DNA of 64,000 bases from Crossaster papposus (GCA_037893245.1 JBAIAA010000409.1:1975001-2039000), one strand, 5' to 3'; counted from the stretch's first letter, positions 1 to 11,188 are shown. Numbers and translations are program-made. Notes: generated by a model not told the origin, from the sequence alone.

Positions 1-69
1 TCCCGATACAATCAGCCTAAACCTGCGTCTCGGCTCGATGTTAAAATAATCCCGGCGCGAACTGGTTAA
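1..69 (+). mobile_element. TTAA-flanked MITE family A, right end (copy A1)
   Basis: This is the right-hand end of the roughly 240-bp family seen complete at 29808-30049. It ends with CCGGCGCGAACTGG followed by TTAA at 66-69. The left part is outside the window. Confidence 0.75.
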
Positions 70-381
70 AAGTCAAGCACCTAGTATTGTTGTATAGTGA
101 ACCTAAAGTCCAACTACAGTCCCTAACGTACCTCACGATACGCCAGAGGTTCAGACAGTCGCCGTGGAAGAAAGTGGGATTTAAAAACCGTTCAGGAATG
201 TGCCCGTTGGTGGACTTGACAACCGGTTCCGTTATAAAGATCCAGTAATGTCAAACTCGGCACGAGGGGATAGGTAGTTCAAAGACACAGAGAGCACACA
301 GAGAGGAAACAGTAAGAACTCAAAATGCACGCGATATACCGACAGTTCTATGATTATAATTATTTACTGAGTTCAGGTTAG
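70..381. other. SMC1A intron or downstream region, nothing recognised
   Basis: No exon, RNA gene or clear repeat was seen here. The third SMC1A coding exon should lie on the minus strand at lower coordinates or outside the window; I could not find it here. Confidence 0.4.
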
Positions 382-623
382 TATAGACGATGTGCCCTCT
401 GACGTCACGTGTTTACATCTGTATTCAAATGTGCCCGGCAGTGATGCGCACCCATCGTGTTTTACATACAATTTGCTTAAAGAGTGACGTCGCAGGTCAG
501 ATCGCCTTTGAATTATGTGACCTCTGATGTCATCACTTAACCAAATGTGTGTAAAACATGATGCGTGCGCATATTGACGGGCACATTTTGAATGCAGATG
601 TAAACAGAGGCACATCGTCTATA
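382..623. mobile_element. Palindromic MITE family C, full copy (C1)
   Basis: Long near-perfect terminal inverted repeats start with TATAGACGATGTGCCCTCTG and make almost the whole element self-complementary. Related copies are at 40512, 41820 and 56178. TA at both ends fits a Tc1/mariner-type TA target, but no transposase is present. It contains TGACGTCA-type (CRE-like) sites. Confidence 0.8.
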
Positions 624-1052
624 GGTATTAAAGATGCCGGCGTGTAAAAGTTCTTACCAGTCTATTTCAGTAAATTTTAACAAGGAAACCAGAACAAAAA
701 TGTCTGGATGGTTAAAATATGTGATTGGCGGCCGGGGAGCCTGCATTATTCAGATACACGTTATAACAAACGAATGGAAATGAAAAAAAATTATTTATTT
801 GATGTGATAAGTGGTCGCACCGAAAGTCCGCATGTAGGCCTACTGTACACGTAGGCAGAGTTGTCTCAGAGATCTGAGACAACTCCTGTATCCAGTCAGA
901 GAGAGCGTGTTTGCAATGATTCCACGTAATACGCTACTGGCGCGTTTCGCGCATCACATTCACGGGCAGCACCTGTGTAAAGTTGTCTAAGGTGCGTGGC
1001 TAAATCACGAACGGCGATAGGTCAATAATGAGAACAAAGGTGTTGGTTTTAC

Positions 1053-1233
1053 ATTCTGGTGAAGTTGGTCTCCGTTCCGTCCTCCTCGGCATAGACGGCG
1101 GTTACAGTGGCGCGGTTGGAGGCTGGCTTGCCAATGGGGGCGCCGTGGATGAGATCAGACAGTCGCTTCACTCGCAGATTAGAAGTTCTCTCGCCGAGGA
1201 CAAAACTGATGGCGTCCATCAGGTTGGACTTGC
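1053..1233 (-). CDS. SMC1A: SMC1A coding exon 2 (cohesin ATPase head)
   Basis: Minus-strand exon. Its first two bases (GC) complete the Gly codon left open by exon 1, and it then reads [14 protein letters not shown], the second half of Walker A followed by the conserved SMC1 N-terminal helix. [20 protein letters not shown] and an acidic AVYAEEDG stretch follow, all typical of SMC1. The acceptor is ...TTTCATCAG, and the donor AAT|GTAAAA leaves two bases of the next codon (phase 2). Later exons were not located; the gene continues past the left edge. Confidence 0.93.
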
Positions 1234-1338
1234 CTGATGAAAGGAATTCATAATTTTAGAAAATCAGAAAATTTGAGGCCAACTTCTTGCATACAAAACC
1301 TGTACCCACAATACTAGTTTGAGTAACCCTGGGCTTTA

Positions 1339-1677
1339 TGCTGCGTTCCAATCGCATCGTTTTTTATCATGTTCAACGTGAATTTCTCCACGTTCACGAG
1401 TGGGTTGCATTCCAAACGCTACTCACCAAGACAAACGCGCACAGCCGAGTTAGTCGTGCGGTAAGGACATTCTTTATCGAGCGAGAACTCGTACGAGAAC
1501 CAACACACATGCGCAAGTATTTCATTCCTTTATGAAGTTGTGAGCATGGAGAAAAAAATTCCACCTCGAGTTCACCACTGGTAAACACGAGTTACCAGGC
1601 GATTAGAATGCCATTATACGACTCGTGAACTCGTGAACTCGTGAACACGATAAACACGACGCGATTGGAACGCAGCA
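1339..1677. mobile_element. Harbinger-like MITE with TTA target duplication
   Basis: The ends are inverted copies of TGCTGCGTTCCAATCGC, flanked on both sides by TTA (1336-1338 and 1678-1680). A 3-bp TWA duplication is the hallmark of PIF/Harbinger transposition. The 339-bp element carries no transposase and lies in SMC1A intron 2, on the far side of exon 2 from the gene start. Confidence 0.7.
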
Positions 1678-2254
1678 TTAGAATAAGCTAATGACATTGG
1701 GAGATTCGCTATTAGAACCCTAAAAACAAATCCAAGGCCCGGCAAAACGGTCCATTTTTCCCCACATTTCCTAAACCCATACCACTGAAAGCATACCTCA
1801 TAGCGTGCAGCAATCACTTGAAACAGAATTAAAGTTACTAAAAGATGAAAAATGTTGGTGATTTCGGTGACCACTTCATTCACCCTGCATGTACATTTGT
1901 ACATGATGTAGCTTGCCGCGTTGATATCAAACTGTTGCGCGCATGCGGTCTAACATTAACGTCGACACACAAAAAGAAAACACTAGTGGCATGAAGCTTT
2001 ATACAGTGCGCACGATGCATGCGGAAATCATACTGCAGGCAGGCGTGCTAGTGGTTTAAAATGTTGTCTGGTGCGGTGTGGTTGTGGCGATATTGACGGC
2101 AGCGGTCGTTGGTCGCGCGATCGTGGGGGCTCTTTTTGACGCAGAAGTTATACCGGGTAATCGAAAATCAGGACTCATTAACACCCGTCCGACTTCACCA
2201 CGTGTGTGCAATCTTGATTTGAAACACCAACTTCAGCGATACAATATACCCTTG

Positions 2255-2560
2255 TTAAAGGTAGGATACACCATTGGTAATTGCTTCACTTATCAACGAA
2301 TGGGTAGATTTGGGGGGTTGTATTTCATAGTAAATATCGTTTAACTGACCTTTCCGAAGTTTTACAATCGTGGATGCCGAGAAAGGCACGAAAAACGATG
2401 TTTGTTTTCAACTGGTCGAACAGTTTTTCTTATGTTATCTTTGTTTTTTCGTGATCGCAGTCCAGCGATCGTGAATTTTTCTTTATAAAATTCAATTTAT
2501 CGCAATAATTACAGGATTCCTATAGCAATCATTTTACTGGACTCTACATGTACAGGTACA
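2255..2560 (+). mobile_element. TTAA-flanked MITE family B, left part (copy B1)
   Basis: Starts TTAA-AGGTAGGATACACCATTGG, the end shared by the family B copies (35853, 39526, 43410, 49097 and 50026). The right terminus is missing; the sequence runs out before the fold-back element at 2591. Confidence 0.7.
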
Positions 2561-2590
2561 TGTAGTTATTGCTTTTTTAACATTTGGATA

Positions 2591-3737
2591 CATCGGGCGC
2601 TACTAGAGTCCGAGGAAGTACTCATGCATTCGTCGGAATCTCTTAAATGTGGTTCGAAAAGTCGCCCAAATCCACAAAAATACCTAACAAAATACCTCAA
2701 AATTACCTAAATAGCCTTCCATGTGTGTCCAAGAACGTTGGGATGGTCTTCATGGGTACACACGATCAATTCTTTGCTTGCAAATCCAGGAAATTCGACC
2801 CCAGTATTCGAGCGACTACTGCACAGTTGCTGTTCACAACCAGAAGAGATTGTGACCGTGCCGCACGTGGCGTAACAGGTCAAAGTGTATCGACCGGTGG
2901 TAAACAACAAGCGCGCGTTTTATGTCATGGCACAAGCTGTATTGTGGCTGCGTGCTGATGAGGAAACACCAATCGCTCTCAGGCGGAGATAGCGCTCAAT
3001 GCTTGCAATCGCGAGGAGTGTGACAATGCAAAATACTAATATTTATAATAATCATAACAAAACAATAATAATAATCTCGGTTAAGTGAAGTGAAGTGGTA
3101 AATTATAATGCCTTCCTAGATGCGGATCCGCGCGCAAGGGGCGCGACGGATGCTGCTACAATTTATTGGCCTCTTTATTTTTCATCTTTTAGTAACTTTT
3201 TAGGCTTTACGTTTGAAAAAATATTAAGATTATTATTATTGTTTTGTTATGATTATTATAAATATTAGTATTTTGCATTGTCATACTCCTCGCGATTGCA
3301 AGCATTGTGCGCTATCTCCGCCTGAGAGCGATTGGTGTCTCCTTATCAGCACGCAGCCACAGTACAGCTTGTGCCATGACATAAAACAGTCGCTGCGCCG
3401 CGCGCTTGTTGTTTACCACTGGTCGATACACTTTGACCTGTTACGCCACGTGCGGCACGGTCACAATCTCTTCTGGTTGTGAACAGCAACTGTGCAGTAG
3501 TCGCTCGAATACTGGGGCCAAATTTCCTGTATTTGCAAGCAAAGAATTGATCGTGTGTACCCATGAAGACCATCCCAACGTTCTTGGACACACATGGAAG
3601 GCTATTTAGGTGATTTTGAGGTATTTTGTTAGGTATTTTTGTGGATTTGGGCGACTTTTCGAACCACATTTAAGAAATTCCGACGAATGCATGAGTACTT
3701 CTTCGGACTAGTAGTAGTAGTAGTAGCGCCAGATGAT
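2591..3737. mobile_element. Fold-back element 1, arms about 490-510 bp
   Basis: The left arm (about 2591-3076) and right arm (about 3228-3737) are inverted copies with a few substitutions and small indels around a spacer of about 150 bp. Outer ends contain GCGCTACTA; on the right this has expanded into a (TAG)n run. Each arm can be read as an open frame of about 105 codons (2647-2958 plus; 3669-3346 minus). The peptides resemble no family I know, and the conservation follows from the DNA duplication. It lies in SMC1A intron 1. Confidence 0.8.
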
Positions 3738-3805
3738 GTCCAAAAAAGTGCTAACTAGAGACCCCAATGTCATAAAATTTGCATTCAGTATTTAATATTC
3801 TTATT

Positions 3806-3924
3806 AAAGTACAGTTTTGGTGGTCGTAACCGGAGGAAGGAACACAAACTTTTATAAATCAAGAATAAGAATAATAATCAGTTTGTGTTCCTTCCTCCGG
3901 TTACGACCACCAAAACTGTACTTT
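3806..3924. repeat. Perfect 45-bp inverted repeat, 29-nt loop
   Basis: Arms 3806-3850 and 3880-3924 are exactly complementary over 45 bases around an A/T-rich loop. There is no coding potential. It is either a tiny recent MITE or a snap-back duplication. Confidence 0.9.
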
Positions 3925-4196
3925 CCAACTGGTAAATCTACTGCCTTTTCATACAATCATGCACCTTGCGCCCAGCCAGCAATATACATGTTTGACATAA
4001 ACGTTACGATTAGACGATATCATCAATGATCAAATCACACAGCAGGGGTAGAGATGCAGCACCACTGAAAGAAGGACAGCTATATTGACCAATCAGAGAA
4101 AGCCAATGCGAAAATAGCGTTTACTGCAAAATATCCACTGCCTAAAAATAATCCATAGCACAACCGGTAAATGGCACATCCCATGTGTTTTAATAC

Positions 4197-4305
4197 CTGC
4201 TCCATTGGGTCCAATGATGGCGGTGAACGGCTTGAAAGGTCCGATTGTTTGTTTGCCACTGTAGGACTTGAAATTCTCCAAAAGGAGTAGCTTCAGGTAC
4301 CCCAT
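4197..4305 (-). CDS. SMC1A: SMC1A coding exon 1 (start codon and Walker A)
   Basis: Minus-strand first coding exon of the cohesin subunit SMC1, which with SMC3 and RAD21 forms the ring that holds sister chromatids together and shapes chromatin loops in the nucleus. The 36 codons begin [15 protein letters not shown], the near-invariant SMC1 start, and end IGPNGAG, the first half of the Walker A ATP-binding loop. The donor GCAG|GTATTA leaves one base of the Gly codon, which exon 2 (1233-1053) completes to give GPNGAGKS. Invertebrates usually have a single SMC1, so this is the SMC1A/SMC1B ancestor type; SMC1A is used as the closest name. Only about 97 residues of a protein normally near 1230 residues are in the window. 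Confidence 0.95.
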
Positions 4306-4309
4306 TGTA

Positions 4310-4574
4310 TCTTGTTGTAGGGTACTGCAGTAGGCACAACTATCCTCAATTGATAAAATCGATGAGTTTCGCAGAATTAGCTAATTTCTTGGGAATTTTC
4401 AGCACATTTTAGATCCGATTCCATTCGCGGGAAACAGAGGACTAGCGCATGCGCGCATCGCGATCGCCCTCCGGTGTCGCCAGAGGGCGCTATTTAACAT
4501 TAGTGTTGGCGCGCGCAATATGGAAGTGTGACACGCTGTATGGAACCTGGAGGAACTTGTAACTTGTGAAAAGG
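4310..4574. promoter_or_regulatory. Likely divergent promoter of SMC1A and TATDN2
   Basis: CpG-rich patch just upstream of the SMC1A ATG. It contains GCGCATGCGC (4445-4454), a perfect NRF1 palindrome, and GCCAGAGGGCGCT (4479-4491), close to a CTCF core. On the plus strand a good splice donor, AAGG|GTAAGT (4574/4575), could end a noncoding first exon of TATDN2, whose coding exon is preceded by an acceptor at 7329. The motifs are seen; the promoter role and the splicing are inferred. Confidence 0.5.
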
Positions 4575-5246
4575 GTAAGTTAAATCCTATAAACCGACTT
4601 GTTTTGAAAGGAAAGTTAAATGACAGTATTATATCTGTACTAAAATGAAATGGATTGAGTGCTTTGTGTGCAACTCCATACAGCGCTGAATGTTTAAACG
4701 AATAAATAAAAGTGTGCACGCCGCGCCACGTATACTGATGACCTGGATCGGAACGTCGTAGTGCGTGTGTTCAGCCTCGGGCTGTAGTATGCGGTAGGCC
4801 TGTAATATTGATATACCGGCTGTGTAAACTTCCAGAACAATAAGGTCCTTGGCCTTACAGGATCAACATACCAAAAGGTGGTGGGGGGTGGTGGGGGGGG
4901 GGGGGGGGGGGGGGGTGGGGGGGGGGGTAATTAATTGGACTTGCGAACATTGGGGTATTTAGACAGAACTTTTATATTATTAAAATTAGGCGCCCAAGTC
5001 GACCAAGTAACAAAAATAACAATGTTGATGTTCCGGACTTTTGGCAGCCAATCCTAAGAAGGTCGCCATAACATATTTGAAGATGTTTTATGGTGCTGTT
5101 TAAGTTATTAAGGTGCAATGTAGACCGACAAATGATTTTATATCATGCTGTACAGCTAGTGTACACTTGTCAAGCAAGTTGCCAAATTGCCAAATTGCCT
5201 GAATGACAAGTGAATTGCAAGTGACTCAAATAGAACGTGGTCCCTT
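4575..5246. other. Intergenic, with poly-G tract
   Basis: No gene seen. A long interrupted run of G occupies about 4876-4927 and may be unreliable in assembly. Confidence 0.5.
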
Positions 5247-5396
5247 ATGTACAAAAGTGATGCGGATTTGTATAGTGCATATAATAAAATTTTGCAGTGA
5301 TTGCGATGTGTACAAAATTATTGCGATTATGTACAAAAGTGATGCGGATGTGTATGTAGTGCATATAATAAAATTATGCACTGTGATAGTGATTGC
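5247..5396 (+). repeat. Direct repeat, two copies about 82 bp apart
   Basis: ATGTACAAAAGTGATGCGGA followed by a GTGCATATAATAAAATT segment occurs at about 5247 and again at about 5329. This is a local tandem duplication with small differences. Confidence 0.7.
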
Positions 5397-5599
5397 GGAC
5401 AAATTTATCAATTTGTGAATGTCCATTTTGATAAATATTGTTATTTTTAGTTCAACATGATAGTCGCAATGAGGATTTTCTCACGATTGCATTGTGGAAA
5501 TAGTAGGCCAACATGCAAGAAAGATGATGAAATTGCTCAATAAAAACGATGGATACACTTGAAAATAGGTATGAGAGTTTGGGCTCCGATATTTGTTTG

Positions 5600-5700
5600 G
5601 TTTATTTTTTGTTATTTTTTTTTTGTTATTTTTTTAATATTTTGTTTTAAATATTATTTAAAATAAAATATTTAAAAAAAAAAAATTAAAAAAAAATTGT
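5600..5700. repeat. A/T low-complexity tract
   Basis: Runs of T then A with TTATTTAAAATAAATA-like palindromes. No other content was seen. Confidence 0.8.
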
Positions 5701-5828
5701 TAACCAAGAACAACAAAATGGGTGCGGCATCAAAAATCAGAGCGAGCGGGGACGGTCAACATGTATTTTTGTTTACTTGGCCTTAAGGGAATCATTATCA
5801 GTTGGTCATTCAGTTAGCATTCGCTTAG

Positions 5829-6323
5829 GCAGACCCTTGGGCCAGGCAGACCCTTGGGCCAGGCAGACCCTTGGGCCAGGCAGACCCTTGGGCCAGGCAG
5901 ACCCTTGGGCCAGGCAGACCCTTGGGCCAGGCAGACCCTTGGGCCAGGCAGACCCTTGGGCCAGGCAGACCCTTGGGCCAGGCAGACCCTTGGGCCAGGC
6001 TGACCCTTGGGCCAGGCAGACCCTTGGGCCAGGCAGACCCTTGGGCCAGGCAGACCCTTGGGCCAGGCAGACCCTTGGGCCAGGCTGACCCTTGGGCCAG
6101 GCTGACCCTTGGGCCAGGCAGACCCTTGGGCCAGGCAGACCCTTGGGCCAGGCAGACCCTTGGGCCAGGCAGACCCTTGGGCCAGGCAGACCCTTGGGCC
6201 AGGCAGACCCTTGGGCCAGGCAGACCCTTGGGCCAGGCAGACCCTTGGGCCAGGCAGACCCTTGGGCCAGGCAGACCCTTGGGCCAGGCAGACCCTTGGG
6301 CCAGGCAGACCCTTGGGCCAGGC
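5829..6323. repeat. 17-bp minisatellite, about 29 units
   Basis: The unit CAGACCCTTGGGCCAGG is repeated almost without error for about 495 bp. Three units carry CTGACCC instead of CAGACCC (near 6000, 6084 and 6101). Because 17 is not a multiple of 3, and the unit has no stop codon, open frames appear on both strands and in several phases; none is a gene. It lies between SMC1A and the TATDN2 coding exon. Confidence 0.97.
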
Positions 6324-6539
6324 TTTACATCTGAATAATAAAACGTTATAGACATTCTCATCATGTGATTAGCTCTAAATACAACTATACACAGGTACAA
6401 CTCCAAAGCCGAGAGTAGTTGAGTGGCCCTGCATTATATACCGGTAGACAGTGATCTACTGCGCATTTGAACATAATTTCTTTTATGGAATTTGCGCAAT
6501 ATAAATTATTATTATTATTATTATTACTGAGTACTGGTA

Positions 6540-6745
6540 AACTGCTGTGATTCTCACTGCTTAATTAACCCTAACCCTCCAGGGTATTTTGGCTAGAAAC
6601 TCTGCCAGACGCAACAGATTGCATACTTTGTCACATTGACTTGTGTGCAGAGTCCAGCAAGGTCAAGCAGTTACCACAGATGCGCTGTGCTGGATTTGGC
6701 AGGGCTAGGGTTAATGTAAACTGAGCTGTGAGAATCACAGCAATA
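6540..6745. mobile_element. TTAA-flanked MITE family I inside a longer inverted repeat
   Basis: The inner element 6565-6714 begins TTAA-CCCTAACCCTCC and ends GGGCTAGGGTTAA. Outside it, CTGTGATTCTCAC (from about 6544) and GTGAGAATCACAG (to about 6742) form a second pair of inverted ends. A partial relative is at 12263. Confidence 0.65.
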
Positions 6746-6787
6746 CTCCTCATCACTGTTTATTGCAGTTTAGGCAAATTGGTGCAA

Positions 6788-7131
6788 AATATGATAAAAG
6801 CATGAAATTTGGCACACAGTCAGATTACATGTATGTCATGAGAAAGATACAATCATGTATAGGGCCATCACAGATTTGACTTTTGAAAAAAATGTCCAAT
6901 TAAATTAGTGTGATTCTATTTGCTTCAACAGTTGTAAATGCATCGACAGCATCTGCAATGAATGTGATACAAAAAACAACAACAGGTAAACGTAACACTC
7001 AAACATAATAAATGGTAAAGTCATACCGAAGTTTTCTAAGAATAGCCGGCAATGTCAGCTAATTTGAAAATTTTGTTGTTGTTGGTGATTGCCCTATAAT
7101 GTGTGCCAAATTCCATGCTTTTATCATTCTG
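6788..7131. mobile_element. Possible MITE with about 28-bp inverted ends
   Basis: GATAAAAGCATGAAATTTGG at the left is matched in inverse orientation by CCAAATTCCATGCTTTTATC at the right. The interior is noncoding. The TATDN2 splice acceptor lies 200 bp further on. Confidence 0.5.
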
Positions 7132-7357
7132 CCTTACTATGGAAGTTTAGCCTATTATTTTTCCTCCTAAAATCAAACACACTAACCTGGTCCTGGATAT
7201 CAGTGTGGAAACCCTTCAGGTTTACGAAAGAACATCAAATGCGAACACTGTGTCACAAGTAAAATGTCTGTCATCCCCTTACATACATGTATTGTAACTA
7301 TTCCCAAAGTGGTTTTTTTTTTCCTTCAGGTTATTCACATGTCTTGGAAAAATCTCA

Positions 7358-10300
7358 ATGCAACACATGGCATCCAATATAGACGACGCAAGGGAGCTCT
7401 CCTTCTCGGAGTGGTGTGACAGGAAGTTCACCAACATGTACAGTCATCGTGAGTTTGCTTCTCCACACCAGAAACCTGTGGGACAGGCTCCCATCAAAGC
7501 ACGCCTTCAGACGACCTCATCCAAACAAGACGGAGAGAATTCAGATACCGTTGGGGATACGGTTCATACATGTAGGAAAGCAACAGAGTCCCCAACTGTG
7601 TGCTGCTCTGAAGGCAAGAAAACCAGACCTCGAGAAGCTCAGTTACGAGCAACGCAGTCAACTAACCTTGAAAGATGGCCTACCGGTATTTATAAAGTGC
7701 CACAAAAGGATGCGAAGCCTCCGTGGTGTGACAAGATGAAAAGTCTGTCAGTCAGTGGCAATTCTTTGGCAGGAAGGAGTACACTTGTTACAGTACATGC
7801 AGATGATATACAGCCTGTGAAAAATAGGATCTCACCAAGGAATCATGTTAAGCAGACTGAAAAACTTAGACACGCCTGGGAAGATGTTCCTGAGAAGATG
7901 GAGGCAAATGGGAAAGAAACCCCCAGTGTGTGTGTTGACAGTGGGAGCTCAGGCCAGGAGAGTCACGCCTCCAAGCGAAACTTTAGCGAACTGTCCCCCG
8001 GCAGGAAACAAGCCAAAAGCAGAAAGTGGAAGAAAAGGCTGAGAGGTTCAGGAATCTGTCCAAAGAAAATAGAGGAGTTGCAACAAGCTGTTGGCACTCC
8101 TGATTTCTCATCGGATGATTGGGATAATTCCAAAATGAACAGAGGCGTTGAGGTGACTAAAGTGATAACAGTCGAAGACATCAACAAGAAGAAAACTAAT
8201 ATCAAGTCGCGAGAAACTCTCATTTCTAGGACTACGCCAGAAAAGAACAAAATGGTTGAAAGTGTCTCTAAGAGGTCTACTGGCAGAGATAATTCTGGAA
8301 ACGTAAAGTCTCAGGTCAAGAGCCAAACATTCTCCAGTAAAAATTCCCATGTTGATGAAAAAAATAAGCAGCATTCGTCAGAAAAATCTGGAGAAACAAG
8401 CACATCGCCAGCAGGACAGAAAGTTCAGGATGCAGGGCCGCAGATATCAAAAAAAGAACCCACAGTTACCAGAGTGAAAGAAAGACAACAAAAGGAACAT
8501 CGCAAATTGACAAGTACATGTCGGCATTCATCAAGTTCTAGAAGCCAAGCTAAAGCTGCTACTGGAAAGAAACACAATGCCAATGAGGAGGAGCAAAGAT
8601 CTGAGCATGCCAAAGAGAAGCCCACCGAGGGTAACAAAGTTGCAAAAGTAAAGTACCGTAAGGAGAGTAAAAATTCAAGAAGTGGCAAGCCTCTAGAAGA
8701 GGAACGACTCAAGAGGGTTCCATCAGGTGAATATGATGTTGAGTCTTCAGTGGACAGTGAGGGTATTCACGCATGCAAGGCTGTTTACGACGGAGCTCAG
8801 ATGTCCAGTAAACAGGAAAATGTTACCAAAGTTTGCAAAAATGTCCTAGAAGACTTAGCTGCAAAACCAGAACCAGCACAGCGTTCTTCTGAAAAGATAC
8901 AAAAGAGTAGCAGTGGCACAGGGAAATCAGTAGAAAAGGCAAAGGCACACAACTTTGAGCAGAAAAGAAAGAGTCAGAACTGTGTAAGCAACACACAGGA
9001 AATGCAGCAAACGTATGAAACTGAAAAACAGAAGCTTTCACCTCCTGCAACAAGTCATCAAGCTAGTCCAGTTGCAGAAAGGAATTTAGTGAATTCTATC
9101 CCAAGAGAAAAATGTACTGATGCCAGTGACGTCCAGAATGACAAGAAGGTGACAAAAGACAAAACAGCTGGCCGATCTCCATCACCAAGAGATAAGTCAT
9201 TTTTCGGGGCCAGTTTCTTCACAAAACGTGTGCTGGAATCTGTTCTGAAACCACTTTCCTCGTCTCGATCAGCAGCAAAGTTACATCGCAAATCAGCAGA
9301 GTCGGCCAAGACCAACAATCGATCTGACCGAACTGGGCACGTGCAGAGGAAGTCGTCATGGCCAACAAGTAAGGTACGACTGGAACACATCTATCAGGCG
9401 TTTGATAATGCAGTAAGCAGTGGCTCTGAGAAAGAAGTGAATGCAGAACCTTTAATTGGCAAGAAGTCGGCAACCAAATCTGAAAGTCAACTGTGTGAAG
9501 AATCTCGGCAAGAAGCTCTCATTACAGATCGATGGCAGTCTCAAAAGTTTCACCATACTAAGACCCAGTGTCGGACAGAAAACCAGATCAAGTCACAGCC
9601 AGAATCTCCTAATTCGTTTTCTGATAAAGAAACCGAGAATGACAAGATTAAGTGCTGCACTAACTCTCAACAGTTACCTAGTGATTCCAGATCTGCAAAA
9701 TTGGAGGAAACTGTACATGCTGTAAGCTTTACATCGCGGTTTATTCCAAAGAGCGTTTCAAGGAATCGAGAAAAAGTATCTCTTGCTGAAGACAAAAGTA
9801 AAGTGTCTTCACCAGCTATTGATAAGAAGAAGTCTGAAGATGTTGCTAAAGTTTCTATTTGTGAGAAGGCCATGACCAAGAATGATTACGTTGTTGATTG
9901 GCTAGAGAAGCAGGATCTACCTCAGACAGAATTTGGCAAGGTCCCTGGACGGCAGGACCTGGAACCTGGTGAGGTATCGGATGGTGACTCCGCATCTGAT
10001 GAAGCCTGGGAACAGCTTGTGGACAGCATCATGAAGGGGAACAATGCAGAAATGTTCAGTACCCCTTACTGCAAGCGAGTGCAGCACAAACGGCACGCCA
10101 CTGGCCTCAGGTCTGTCACCCCCTTTCGATCTAGCTCTTTTCCTGTTGAGCTCGAATTCAAGCCAAGAATGTCTACCTGTCAGAAGAATGTTGCAACCGT
10201 GTCACCATACTGTGTCCACCCCCCTGCTTCTCAAACCAGGAAAACCTTGGCGTGCACATGGTCCGGACCAATGCCAGACTTCTCGGGTGGCAACCACACC

Positions 10301-11188
10301 ATGAATCCTTCAGTCCAGAAGCCTTCAGGTGTATCTAATATCATGGACACCACGGATAACTTATCTGCATTCAAAGGAAAAGAAGGAAATACTGAAAACT
10401 TGGGCGACAACTTTTCTGAAATAGCGCCTGGGGATTATCCAGGCAACAGAGCGAACAGTCCAACCATCATGCGCCTCGATGCTGTCCCGGCCTCCAGGAA
10501 TGCCCCCAAAATAAAATCTGTATTCAACGTCCCACCACGATTTCTCCGACTTGATCAACTCCAAGCTAACAAAGGTCGGCCAGTAAATGTACATGTAAGC
10601 TCTCGTCTGGCTTCTAGCCCAGTGTGTGTCTACTCTAAAGGAGTCTGCCGTGAGAACTTGGTGTCCACATCGAAGACTCCATCACCGATACTGCAGTCAT
10701 CAACCTCTAAAGCATCATCCAGGTCCTGGACATCGGGCTCACTTGGCTGGTCTTCCTCACTAACCCGGACCCCTGGCACCATCACTCCGACCAGGTTCAC
10801 TCCCTGGACCAACCAGGTCACCACCCCAAGCCCCTGGAAGACGTACCAAGCGCCCAAAGATACAACAGTGGAACTAAGTCCCGTCGTGGATTATCCCGTC
10901 TCCTCGGTCCCCTACATAGATACCCACTGCCACATTGATTTCCTGTTTCAGCGCTCAGAGTTCCACGGCACTTTTGAGAAGTTCTCAAAGATTCATAACT
11001 TCCCTCCAAACTATGCGGGCTGTCTTGCAGTGTTTTGCACACCAGAGGGGTTTGAACAGGGAGCACTGTGGAATGATCTTGTGTTGGAGAAGAACATCTG
11101 GTTGGCTTTTGGATGCCATCCTCATCATGCTAAGAGCTACGATGGTATAGTGGAGGAGAACATCATCAGATGCATGCAACATCCAAAG
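7358..11188 (+). CDS. TATDN2: TATDN2 coding exon 1
   Basis: One very large exon of 1277 codons ending at HPK with donor AAG|GTCAGT (phase 0). It holds the whole N-terminal low-complexity region and the first strand and loop of the TatD barrel (DTHCHIDF, and AFGCHPHHA). An acidic segment, GEVSDGDSASDEAWEQLVD, lies near residue 870. No other known domain was recognised in the first 1180 residues. Confidence 0.93.

Noticed and set aside
2647..3669. Matched 103- and 107-codon frames in opposite directions, plus conserved 67-codon antisense frames
   Set aside because: Conservation is explained by the inverted DNA duplication. No known domain, and both strands are equally conserved.
5829..6323. 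CRISPR-like array
   Set aside because: Units are contiguous without spacers, and the genome is eukaryotic.
5777..6406. Several long overlapping open frames (up to 193 codons) on both strands with repeated GPGRPLGQADPWARQTL-type peptides
   Set aside because: They are produced by a 17-bp tandem repeat without stop codons and appear in more than one phase, which real coding sequence would not do.
7416..11182. Many 60-110-codon frames on both strands across the TATDN2 large exon
   Set aside because: Shadows of the 1277-codon reading frame.
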